Shown one piece after another: positions 19,259-26,737 of a DNA stretch of 64,000 nt. The notes under the pieces are model-generated. The model saw only the letters and a program-made list of their open reading frames with translations. It was not told the origin of the DNA and did no database searches. Where the stretch lies: assembly GCF_028747205.1 (NCBI RefSeq), contig NZ_CP112880.1:5022001-5086000 (forward strand), given 5' to 3'. The stretch is from Streptomyces sp. CA-278952 (GTDB lineage: Bacteria; Actinomycetota; Actinomycetes; Streptomycetales; Streptomycetaceae). Each line of letters opens with the position of its first letter. Within the stretch, counting starts at the first letter, position 1. Position numbers and translations under genes: made by a program.

Positions 19259-22200
19259 TCAGGCCGTGTCCGCCAGCAGCCGGTCGGCGACCCGGGCCGC
19301 CGCGCCGCCGTCGTCCAGGTCGCAGTAGTCGCGGCGGAAGCTCTCGTAGGCGTCGGCGTGCCGGGCCGCCAGCGACCCGGTGTCGCGCAGCGCCTGGGCC
19401 ACCTCGTCCGTCGTGACCAGCAGCGGCCCCGGCGCCCGGGTCTCGAAGTCCAGGCAGAAGCCGCGCACGGTGTCGCGGTAGTGCTCCAGGTCGTACGTGT
19501 GGAAGAGCATCGGCCGGCCCGTCAACGCGAAGTCGAACATCAGGCCCGCGTAGTCCGTCACCAGGACGTCGGCGATCAGGAGCAGCCCGGCCGCCCCCGG
19601 GTGGTGGGAGACGTCGAGCACGCCGGGCCCGGCCGGGACACTGCCGGTGACCCGGGGGTGGCGGCGCACCAGCACCGTGTGGCGGGGGCCGAGCGCCCGG
19701 GCCAGGGCGCCGGGGTCCAGGGCCGGGTCCCAGCGGTACGGGCCGGGGACCGTGCGGTCGGCGGACGCCGCCGGGGGATGGGCCAGGTGGTCACGGTAGG
19801 TCGGGGCGTACAGCACGACGCGGTGGTCCTCCGGGATGCCGAGCCCGCGCCGGACCTCCTCGGCGGCCTTGTCCCGGTCGGGCGGGAACAGCACGTCGTT
19901 GGCGGGCGACCCGGCCTCCAGCACCTCCCCCTCGTACCCCAGCGACCGGCGCAGCCACGGGGTGGCGAAGCGGCTCGGGGAGACCAGCACCGACCACTGG
20001 GCCGACCGCCGCGGCAGGGTGGCGAGGTACTGGTGGTCGGCGTAGAGGGTGTCGGCCAGGCAGCCGCCGAACCGGCCGAGCGGGGTGCCGTGCCAGGTCT
20101 GGACGACCGTCTGCCCCGGCCGCCGCTCGAACCACCCGGGCAGCTGTTCGTCCGTGACGATCCGGCGGGTGCGGGCCAGCGCCTCGTACCAGGCGACGCT
20201 GTGCACGGGGACGGCCCGCGCCCCGGGCGGGACGTGGGTGGTGCGGCCGGGGGCGGTACCGGTGACCCACAGATGCTCAGTCTCCGCGCCCCGGCGCACG
20301 AGTTCGGCGTGGACGGCGCGCGGGGAGTCGCCGCCGGCGTAGAGGACGGTGTCGTGGAGCGGGAGGAGCGTGCGCCCGTCGCGGTAGTGCGCGGCGCGCA
20401 GGAGGCGCCTGCCGTACGCGCTCCGCCCGGCCGCCGGCGCTTGCGCATCCGGCCCCGCGACCACGGACAGCCGGTCGCCGTGCCGACGCTCGGGACGCAG
20501 GACGTTCTCGGCTCCGCCGCGGGGGAGCTGCCCGGCGGCGGAGCCGAGGACGCGTACGGGGCGGCCGTCCAGGCGGACCTCCCAGCGGCCTTCCGGGAGC
20601 GGCGGGGCGATCAGCGCGGAGAACCGGCCCGGCCGTGTCTCTGCGTCGGTCCCTGGGATGTTTCCCGCGCCGGGCTCCGCGCCGGGCTCCGCGCCGGGCT
20701 CCGCGCCGGGCTCCGCGCCGGGCTCCGCGCCGGGCTCCGCGCCGGGCTCCGCGCCGGGCTCCGCGCCGGGCTCCGCGCCGGGCTCCGCGCCGGGCTCCGC
20801 GCCGGGCTCCGCGCCGGGCTCCGCGCCGGTCCCTGCGTTTCCCGCTTCGGGTCGCGCGCCGGGCTCTGTGTCGGCCTCTGTGCTGGTTCCCACGGTGCTT
20901 CCCGTGGCGGGCTCCCCGAATGTCCCCGCGACCGGGACCGTCTCGTGCAGCGTCTCGTGGCGCAGGACGAGCCGGCCGACAGACGCGGTTACCGCCCCCG
21001 GAGCGAGCGGAACGTGCGCCCCCGGAGCGGGCGGAACGTACGCCCCGGGAGCAGGGGGAACGTACGTCTCCGGAGCGGGGCGACCGTACGTCCCCGAGAC
21101 GCGCAGGGACCCCTCCGGCGTGTACTCCACCCGGTCCGCGTACGGAGGCGCCGCCAGGTCCAGCACCAGGTCGCCCGCCGGGTCCGCGCACGCGGGCGGC
21201 GGCAGGTCCGGGGCGGCGGGCAGCGGGACGCGGGCGCCGTCGGCGAGCAGCAGCCGGACCCGCCAGCGCTGCCCGCCCGCCGCCTCGACCTCGCGAGGGG
21301 CCCGGTGCGGGGCGGGCGGGGCGCCGGCGAGGTCGGCGAGCGGCACCCGCACCGTGAACCCGACCCCGTCCGGCCCGCGCCCCCCGCTTGCCGCACAGCC
21401 CCCTCCCGGCCAGCGCCCCCCGCACGTCGCCGCATCCACCTCGTCCACCTGGCCCGCCCCACGCACCCCGTCCAGCTCCCTGTGCCCGCCTGCCCCACGG
21501 GCCCCGTTCGGCTCCCTGTGCCCGCCCGCCTCATGGGCCCCGTCCGGCTCCCTGTGCCTGCCTGCCCCACGCACCCCGTCCGGCTCCCTGTGCCTGCCTG
21601 CCCCACGCACCCCGTCCGGCTCCCTGTGCCTGCCTGCCCCACGCACCCCGTCCGGCTCCCTGCGCCCGCCCGCCTCACGGGCCCCGTCCGGCCCCTCGCC
21701 CCCGGCGGTCTCCTCGTACTCCACCGGGCAGCAGCGCTCCTCGCCCCCCTCCGCCCCCTCGCGCGTCAGCATCAATGCCGTCGGCCTGCTCCCGCTCCCG
21801 CCGAAGTACCGGCCCGTCAGTTCCAGCGGGGCCCCCTCCGTCTCGGCGGTCCGGTGTCCCTCGGCCCGTGCTCGCAGGCGTGACACGGTCAGCCGGAGCC
21901 GGCCGCCCCGGTAGTCGAGCACCGCCCGCCGCCCGTCGCCCAGGTCGTGGACGAGCGGCTGGTCCGCGCCCGCGTCGGGGGCGCGCACCGCCACCCGACG
22001 CACCGCCCCGGGCGCGGCGAGGACCAGGCCGACGAGCCAGCCGTCGCCGTCCGCCGTCGCGGGCAGCCGGTCCGGGTCGAGGACCATCTCGAAGCCCGCG
22101 TGGTCGTAGCCGTGCAGCTCCTGACCGGAGTTCACCGTCGCCTCGGGCGTGCACACGGAGCGCACCGGCACCGGCCGCACCTGACGGCCCCGCTCCGCCC

Positions 22201-23413
22201 GGACCATCCCCACCGTGAGCCGCTGACGGGCGGAGGCGGCGGGGAGGTTGCGCAGATACGCGTACCCGCGCAGCCGCAGCCTCCCGTCCGCGCCCCAGCG
22301 CGCCTCCAGCAACCGCGCCACGGCGGGCACGTCCGTGCGCGCGAGCCGGGCGCTCGCGCCGCGCACCCCGGGGTACACCGCCCGCCGCCGCCCCGGAGGC
22401 CCCTCGACCGCGAACGTGCCCGCCCCGTTGGCCCGTTCGAAGGCGAGGACCGCCAGCAGCTCCTCCAGGCACCGCTCCCGCACCAGCGACCACTTGATGC
22501 GCAGCTCCACCGGCAGCCCCTCCAGCGCGCCGGGCCCCGCCCGGTCGACGAAGGCCCCCGCGCCCTCCAGGAACGCCGACCGGTACGCCTCGCCGCCCAT
22601 CGGCAGGCCGTCCAGGAAGTACCCGAAGTCGTCCCGCAGGCAGGACGTGTCGTACGCCCGTCGCTGTGCCGCGTCCCGGCCGCCCAGGAACGCGCTGACC
22701 TGCTCGCACGCGGCGATCCGGTCCCGTACGCCCGTGACGTCCGTACGCCGCCGGGTGATCGAGCCCTCCCGCACCCGCCAGTAGTAGACGTGCTCGCGCA
22801 GGACGTCGACGGACCGGGCGAGATGGTGCGCGGGGATCATCACCGGGGTGTCCTCGTACAGCTTGCCCACGGGGAAGGCGAAGCCGTGCGCGTCCCAGAA
22901 CGAGCGCCGGAACACCTTGTTCCACGCCACCCGGTCGGCCAGCAGGCGCGGGTCCCGGGTGATGTGGGTGTGGGGCCGCGTGGCCGTCAGCCAGCGGTAC
23001 TGCCACGCCTGCTGCCGCCCCTGCGCGGTCAGCCGCCACACATTGCCGGTCGCCAGATCGGAACCGGTCGACTCCAGCGAGGCCGTCATCCGCTCGTACG
23101 CGTCGTGCACGACGATGTCGTCGCTGTCGGCGAACGCCAGATAGGGGACGGTGGAGGTGGTGTGCCGGACGCCGGTGTTGCGGGCGGCGCTCAGACCGGC
23201 GTTCCGCTGCCGCACCAGCCGGAAGCGGGCGTCCCGGGCGGCGAACTCCGCCGCGATCCGGGCGCTGCCGTCCGTCGAACCGTCGTCGACCATGACCACC
23301 TCGATCGCTTCGAGGGTCTGGTCCGCCACCGACCGCAGGCAGTCCTCGAGGTAAGCCTCGACGTTGTGGACGGGGACGACGACGCTGAGGAGTGGTGGCA
23401 GTGGTGGCTTCAT
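19259..23413 (-). CDS. Giant GT2 / CDP-glycerol glycerophosphotransferase fusion with internal repeats
   Basis: 1384 residues. The N-terminal GT2 domain (about 1-240) has VSVVVPVHNVEAY, VDDGSTDGS and FADSDD. A middle region (about 250-990) carries beta-rich, TagF-linker-like sequence and two low-complexity tracts: seven 12-residue REPDGVRGAGRH-type repeats (about 570-650) and 13 AEPG tetrapeptides (about 864-915). The C-terminal TagF-like domain (about 1005-1380) has QTWHGTPLGRFG with the catalytic-type His, LVRRHPRVT and LVTDYAGLMFDF. It likely adds sugar and glycerol-phosphate-type units to a wall polymer at the inner membrane face. TDYAG replaces the usual TDYSS. Confidence 0.88.
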   Translation of the reverse strand: MKPPLPPLLSVVVPVHNVEAYLEDCLRSVADQTLEAIEVVMVDDGSTDGSARIAAEFAARDARFRLVRQRNAGLSAARNTGVRHTTSTVPYLAFADSDDIVVHDAYERMTASLESTGSDLATGNVWRLTAQGRQQAWQYRWLTATRPHTHITRDPRLLADRVAWNKVFRRSFWDAHGFAFPVGKLYEDTPVMIPAHHLARSVDVLREHVYYWRVREGSITRRRTDVTGVRDRIAACEQVSAFLGGRDAAQRRAYDTSCLRDDFGYFLDGLPMGGEAYRSAFLEGAGAFVDRAGPGALEGLPVELRIKWSLVRERCLEELLAVLAFERANGAGTFAVEGPPGRRRAVYPGVRGASARLARTDVPAVARLLEARWGADGRLRLRGYAYLRNLPAASARQRLTVGMVRAERGRQVRPVPVRSVCTPEATVNSGQELHGYDHAGFEMVLDPDRLPATADGDGWLVGLVLAAPGAVRRVAVRAPDAGADQPLVHDLGDGRRAVLDYRGGRLRLTVSRLRARAEGHRTAETEGAPLELTGRYFGGSGSRPTALMLTREGAEGGEERCCPVEYEETAGGEGPDGAREAGGRREPDGVRGAGRHREPDGVRGAGRHREPDGVRGAGRHREPDGAHEAGGHREPNGARGAGGHRELDGVRGAGQVDEVDAATCGGRWPGGGCAASGGRGPDGVGFTVRVPLADLAGAPPAPHRAPREVEAAGGQRWRVRLLLADGARVPLPAAPDLPPPACADPAGDLVLDLAAPPYADRVEYTPEGSLRVSGTYGRPAPETYVPPAPGAYVPPAPGAHVPLAPGAVTASVGRLVLRHETLHETVPVAGTFGEPATGSTVGTSTEADTEPGARPEAGNAGTGAEPGAEPGAEPGAEPGAEPGAEPGAEPGAEPGAEPGAEPGAEPGAEPGAEPGAGNIPGTDAETRPGRFSALIAPPLPEGRWEVRLDGRPVRVLGSAAGQLPRGGAENVLRPERRHGDRLSVVAGPDAQAPAAGRSAYGRRLLRAAHYRDGRTLLPLHDTVLYAGGDSPRAVHAELVRRGAETEHLWVTGTAPGRTTHVPPGARAVPVHSVAWYEALARTRRIVTDEQLPGWFERRPGQTVVQTWHGTPLGRFGGCLADTLYADHQYLATLPRRSAQWSVLVSPSRFATPWLRRSLGYEGEVLEAGSPANDVLFPPDRDKAAEEVRRGLGIPEDHRVVLYAPTYRDHLAHPPAASADRTVPGPYRWDPALDPGALARALGPRHTVLVRRHPRVTGSVPAGPGVLDVSHHPGAAGLLLIADVLVTDYAGLMFDFALTGRPMLFHTYDLEHYRDTVRGFCLDFETRAPGPLLVTTDEVAQALRDTGSLAARHADAYESFRRDYCDLDDGGAAARVADRLLADTA
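20667..20822 (-). repeat. 13 perfect tandem copies of a 12-bp unit
   Basis: The plus strand reads GCGCCGGGCTCC thirteen times without a single difference, followed by one diverged copy. On the coding (minus) strand it encodes AEPG repeats in the linker before the TagF domain. Perfect identity points to recent slippage expansion. Confidence 0.97.
21469..21700 (-). repeat. Seven tandem copies of a 36-bp unit
   Basis: Units begin at 21469, 21505, 21541, 21577, 21613, 21649 and 21685, exactly 36 bp apart. The central ones are nearly identical and the outer ones diverged. They encode the 12-residue REPDGVRGAGRH-type repeat in the giant transferase. Confidence 0.93.
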
Positions 23414-23514
23414 GTCCTGGTCAACAGGGGGCGGGTCCCGGGGTCACCGGCGCTGACCCGAACGGGTGAACGCGGCTCCTCGGCCGCCCCGGCCCGCGAT
23501 TACGCTCGGCTGCC

Positions 23515-24687
23515 ATGCCCACCCGAGCTTCCGTGAAGCGGTTCGTGCGTCGCCAGGCCATGCGGGCCGCCTACCGCACCGACCTGCGCCGCCCGCTCGA
23601 CCCGAACCTCGCCGTCTACGGGGCGTACTGGAACCGGGGCGTCGCCTGCAACCCCGCCGCGATCCACGCCAAGGCCCGCGAACTGGTTCCGCACATCCGG
23701 GGCGTGTGGGTCGTCTCCTCCCGGCACCGCGACCGGATGCCGGCCGGTGTGCCGTACGTCATCGAGGGCTCGCGCCCCTACTGGCGGGCCATGGCCACCG
23801 CCACCTATCTGGTCAACAACTCCAGCTTTCCCGGCGGCTTCACCAAACGGCCCGGTCAGCGCTATCTCCAGACCCATCACGGGACCCCGCTCAAGACCAT
23901 GGGGCTGGACCAGCGCGCGTATCCCGCCCTCGCCCGTAAGACCGACTTCGGCAAGGTCCTCGCCCATGTCGGCCAGTGGGACTTCAGCCTCTCCGCCAAC
24001 CCGCACAGCACCGAGGTCTGGGACCGTGTCTACCCGGGCGGGTACGAACGGCTCGACGTCGGCTATCCCCGCAACGACGCCTACTTCACCGCCACCGCCG
24101 AGAAGATCGCGAAGATCCGCGCCGAACTGGGCATCGCCGAGGGGCAGACCGCCCTCCTCCACGCCCCGACCCACCGCGACTACCGCGACGGCTTCGTGCC
24201 CGATCTCGACCCCGGGCGGCTGGCGAGCGAACTGGGCCCGGCTTTCGTTCTGTTGGTGCGCGCCCACTACTTCTACGGACGGCCGGCCGGGCTCGGTCGG
24301 ACGGGGGCGGCGCGGGTCGTCGACGTCACCGGGCATACCCGGGTCGAGGAACTGTGCCTGGCCGCCGACGCGTTGATCGCCGACTACTCCTCCCTGGTCT
24401 TCGACTACGCCTGCCTGGACCGCCCGATCGTCGTCCACGCCCCCGACTGGGCCGCCTACCGGGCCACGCGCGGGACGTACTTCGACCTGCTCTCCGGACG
24501 GCCCGGCGACACCCCCGGCCCCGTCACCACCACCCCGGCCGAGCTGGCCGACGTCTTCCGGACGGGGGAGTGGCGGTCACCCGAGTCGGCCGCGCTGCGC
24601 GGCGCGTTCCGGGAGCGGTTCTGCCCGTACGACGACGGGCACGCGGCGGAACGCGTCGTACGACGGTTCTTCGCCCCTTCCCTGTGA
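23515..24687 (+). CDS. Stand-alone CDP-glycerol glycerophosphotransferase (TagB/TagF-like)
   Basis: 390 residues, essentially one TagF-type GT-B domain. Key segments are YLQTHHGTPLKTMG (about 118-131), LLVRAHYFY (about 243-251) and LIADYSSLVFDYACLDRPIVVH (about 285-306), which hold the two conserved histidines and the CDP-binding loop. Members transfer glycerol phosphate from CDP-glycerol to a lipid-linked primer or chain. The short N-terminus (RFVRRQAMRAAYRTDLRRPLDP) could be amphipathic and membrane-bound. It is divergent from the giant transferase across 101 bp and starts a plus-strand run of five more wall-polymer genes. Confidence 0.9.
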   Translation: MPTRASVKRFVRRQAMRAAYRTDLRRPLDPNLAVYGAYWNRGVACNPAAIHAKARELVPHIRGVWVVSSRHRDRMPAGVPYVIEGSRPYWRAMATATYLVNNSSFPGGFTKRPGQRYLQTHHGTPLKTMGLDQRAYPALARKTDFGKVLAHVGQWDFSLSANPHSTEVWDRVYPGGYERLDVGYPRNDAYFTATAEKIAKIRAELGIAEGQTALLHAPTHRDYRDGFVPDLDPGRLASELGPAFVLLVRAHYFYGRPAGLGRTGAARVVDVTGHTRVEELCLAADALIADYSSLVFDYACLDRPIVVHAPDWAAYRATRGTYFDLLSGRPGDTPGPVTTTPAELADVFRTGEWRSPESAALRGAFRERFCPYDDGHAAERVVRRFFAPSL

Positions 24688-24821
24688 CGGCGCCCGCCGC
24701 CGATCGGCCGACGCGTCCCGCAACCCGAATGGCTCAAGGCGGGCCTTCCGTGCCGATTCCTCCGCGCCGCGCGGTCGTTGAGCCCAACATCCCGCTCGAC
24801 CCGCCATGTTGGGAGACGTCC

Positions 24822-25604
24822 ATGCACCGGTCCGCCTACGAGCAGATGGAACTCTGCATCAAGGAGTATCTGCCCGTCGAAGGGCCCCTCGAGAGGGCTC
24901 GCGGAAGGATCGCGTCCCGTGCCGGCGTCTACCGCGTCGTCGACCTCGGATCGCGCGTCTCCGGCAAGCAGACCCGTACCCACCGGGCGCTGCTCGCCCA
25001 CCACCCCATCGACTACTTCGGGGTCGACGTGCAGGACGGCCCCAACGTCGACGCGGTGATGAAGAAGCCGTACCGCATCCCCGCCCGCTCCAACAGCGCC
25101 GATGTCGTGCTGTCCGGGCAGGCGTTCGAGCACATCCCGTTCTTCTGGGCGTCGATGCTGGAGATCGCCCGGATCCTGAAGCCGGGCGGACACGCGTTCA
25201 TCACCGCTCCCTCGCGCGGCCACGTCCACGACGCGCAGGACTGCTGGCGCTACTACCCCGACGGGTTCCGCGCGCTCGCCGCCCACTCGCGGCTCGAACT
25301 GCGCGAGGCCTACACCGACTTCCCGCCGCAGAAGGGCATCTGGCACGACTACCGGGCCATCGACAAGAAGGCCGCCTACTGGGGCGACTCCGTCGGCGTC
25401 TTCCGCAAGCCGGCCCGCTACCCGCGCCTCACCATGTTCGCCGTACGGGAGCTGGCGGTGTGGTGGGCGAACCGGGTCGGCGGCGTGGACGGCGTCCCGC
25501 TGCCCCGGCCGCTGGACGGCCGTGAGGCGTGCGGACGCCCGGGGACCGTGCCCGCGCAGGAGCCCTCACTCGAACAGTGCCCGTCCCGATCAATGGCAGG
25601 TTGA
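24822..25604 (+). CDS. Class I SAM-dependent methyltransferase
   Basis: 260 residues from the ATG at 24822, which has GGGAG upstream; the longer frame into the preceding gene is spurious. It is a Methyltransf_11-like domain: VVDLGSRVSGKQ (SAM motif I, about 38-49), YFGVDVQDGPNVD (acidic motif II), ADVVLSGQAFEHIPFF (motif post-II) and ARILKPGGHAFITAPS (motif IV). The substrate is unknown; context suggests a sugar or polyol of the wall polymer or its end cap. It is 11 bp before a TylF-type methyltransferase gene and probably cotranscribed. Confidence 0.85.
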   Translation: MHRSAYEQMELCIKEYLPVEGPLERARGRIASRAGVYRVVDLGSRVSGKQTRTHRALLAHHPIDYFGVDVQDGPNVDAVMKKPYRIPARSNSADVVLSGQAFEHIPFFWASMLEIARILKPGGHAFITAPSRGHVHDAQDCWRYYPDGFRALAAHSRLELREAYTDFPPQKGIWHDYRAIDKKAAYWGDSVGVFRKPARYPRLTMFAVRELAVWWANRVGGVDGVPLPRPLDGREACGRPGTVPAQEPSLEQCPSRSMAG

Positions 25605-25615
25605 CGAAAGATGAC

Positions 25616-26485
25616 ATGCGGCGCAAACCGCGCGTACTGTCCCGGGGCATGGCTTGGCGCAACGCCGTCAACGGCGTCCTTCAGCAGCTCACCGGATACC
25701 AGCTCAGGCGCGTCACGGTGCCCGCCGCCCGCACCGCCCCCGCACCGGCCCCGGCCGCCGCACCCGCCCCCGTAACGGCTCCGGAACCCAAGGCGAAGAA
25801 GCCCGCGCCCGGGTTCCCGGCCGACTACGACGACGAGGCGAAGGACATCATCCGCGCGGTCAAGCCGTACTCGATGACCTCGCCCGAGCGGCTCAACGCC
25901 TTCATCCTCGCCACCCGCCACATCGCCCGGCACGACATCCCCGGTGACATCGTCGAGTGCGGCGTCTGGCGCGGCGGCTCCATGCAGGCCTGCGCCCGGA
26001 CCCTGCTCTCCGTCGGCGAGACCGAGCGCGACCTGTACCTCTTCGACACGTACGAGGGCATGACCCCGCCCACCGCCGAGGATCTGCGGCGCGACGGGCG
26101 GCCCGCCCAGGAGCTGCTGGACGCCCAGGGCAAGGACCGGCCGATCTGGGCGGTCGCCTCGCTGGAGGACGTCAAGGCGGGGTTCGACACAGTCCCGTAC
26201 CCGAAGGAGCGCGTCCACTACGTCCAGGGGCGGGTCGAGGACACCGTCCCCGCGCAGGCCCCCGAGCAGATCTCCATCCTGCGCCTGGACACCGACTGGT
26301 ACGCCTCCACCAAGCACGAACTGGAGCATCTGTACTCCCGGTTGGTCCCCGGCGGGGTGCTCCTCATCGACGACTACGGCTACTGGCAGGGATCGCGGCA
26401 GGCGGTCGACGAGTTCCTCGACAAGACCGGTGAGCAGCTGCTGCTGCTGCGGATGGACGAGGGCCGGATCGCCGTGAAGCCCTGA
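25616..26485 (+). CDS. TylF/MycF-family sugar O-methyltransferase
   Basis: 289 residues. After a basic N-terminus and an Ala/Pro-rich linker (about 35-70), the TylF domain contains VECGVWRGGSM (SAM loop), YLFDTYEGMTPPT, ILRLDTDWYASTK and LLIDDYGYWQGSRQAVDEFL. The Asp residues in DTDWY and IDDYG match the metal-binding site of macrocin O-methyltransferases, which methylate sugar hydroxyls. Here it probably decorates a wall-polymer sugar rather than a macrolide, since no PKS is nearby. The start at 25616 was chosen over 25529 because the latter overlaps the previous gene; 25649 is also possible. Confidence 0.87.
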   Translation: MRRKPRVLSRGMAWRNAVNGVLQQLTGYQLRRVTVPAARTAPAPAPAAAPAPVTAPEPKAKKPAPGFPADYDDEAKDIIRAVKPYSMTSPERLNAFILATRHIARHDIPGDIVECGVWRGGSMQACARTLLSVGETERDLYLFDTYEGMTPPTAEDLRRDGRPAQELLDAQGKDRPIWAVASLEDVKAGFDTVPYPKERVHYVQGRVEDTVPAQAPEQISILRLDTDWYASTKHELEHLYSRLVPGGVLLIDDYGYWQGSRQAVDEFLDKTGEQLLLLRMDEGRIAVKP

Positions 26486-26508
26486 CGCGGGCCCTTCACG
26501 GCAGCGCC

Positions 26509-26554
26509 GAGCACCGAGCCCCGTGCCCTTCCGGTACGGGGCTCGAACGTGCTC
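26509..26554 (+). terminator. Two-tier hairpin terminator after the TylF-type gene
   Basis: Inner arms CGAGCCCCGT (26515-26524) and ACGGGGCTCG (26536-26545) are flanked by outer arms GAGCAC (26509-26514) and GTGCTC (26549-26554). It closes the two-methyltransferase unit. Confidence 0.75.
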
Positions 26555-26591
26555 CCGGCACGCCCCCGGGGCGCGTGACTCCGCCGTCCGC

Positions 26592-26619
26592 GTCACCCGA
26601 ACGGACCCCCTCGGGTGAC
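26592..26619 (+). repeat. Inverted repeat upstream of a GT2-TagF gene
   Basis: Arms GTCACCCGA (26592-26600) and TCGGGTGAC (26611-26619) are perfect, with a 10-base loop. It lies 120 bp upstream of the next transferase gene, after the preceding terminator, so it may be an operator or leader hairpin. Confidence 0.5.
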
Positions 26620-26737
26620 CCGTCCTTCCGGCGCGGGTTGTACCCCATGGCCCCCGAGGGGCCCCACGCCCCGAAGCCCAAGTCCCCCGACGCTCAGCGC
26701 CCCTGATGTCGTCCGCCCGGAAGGATCGTGCGCCGCG

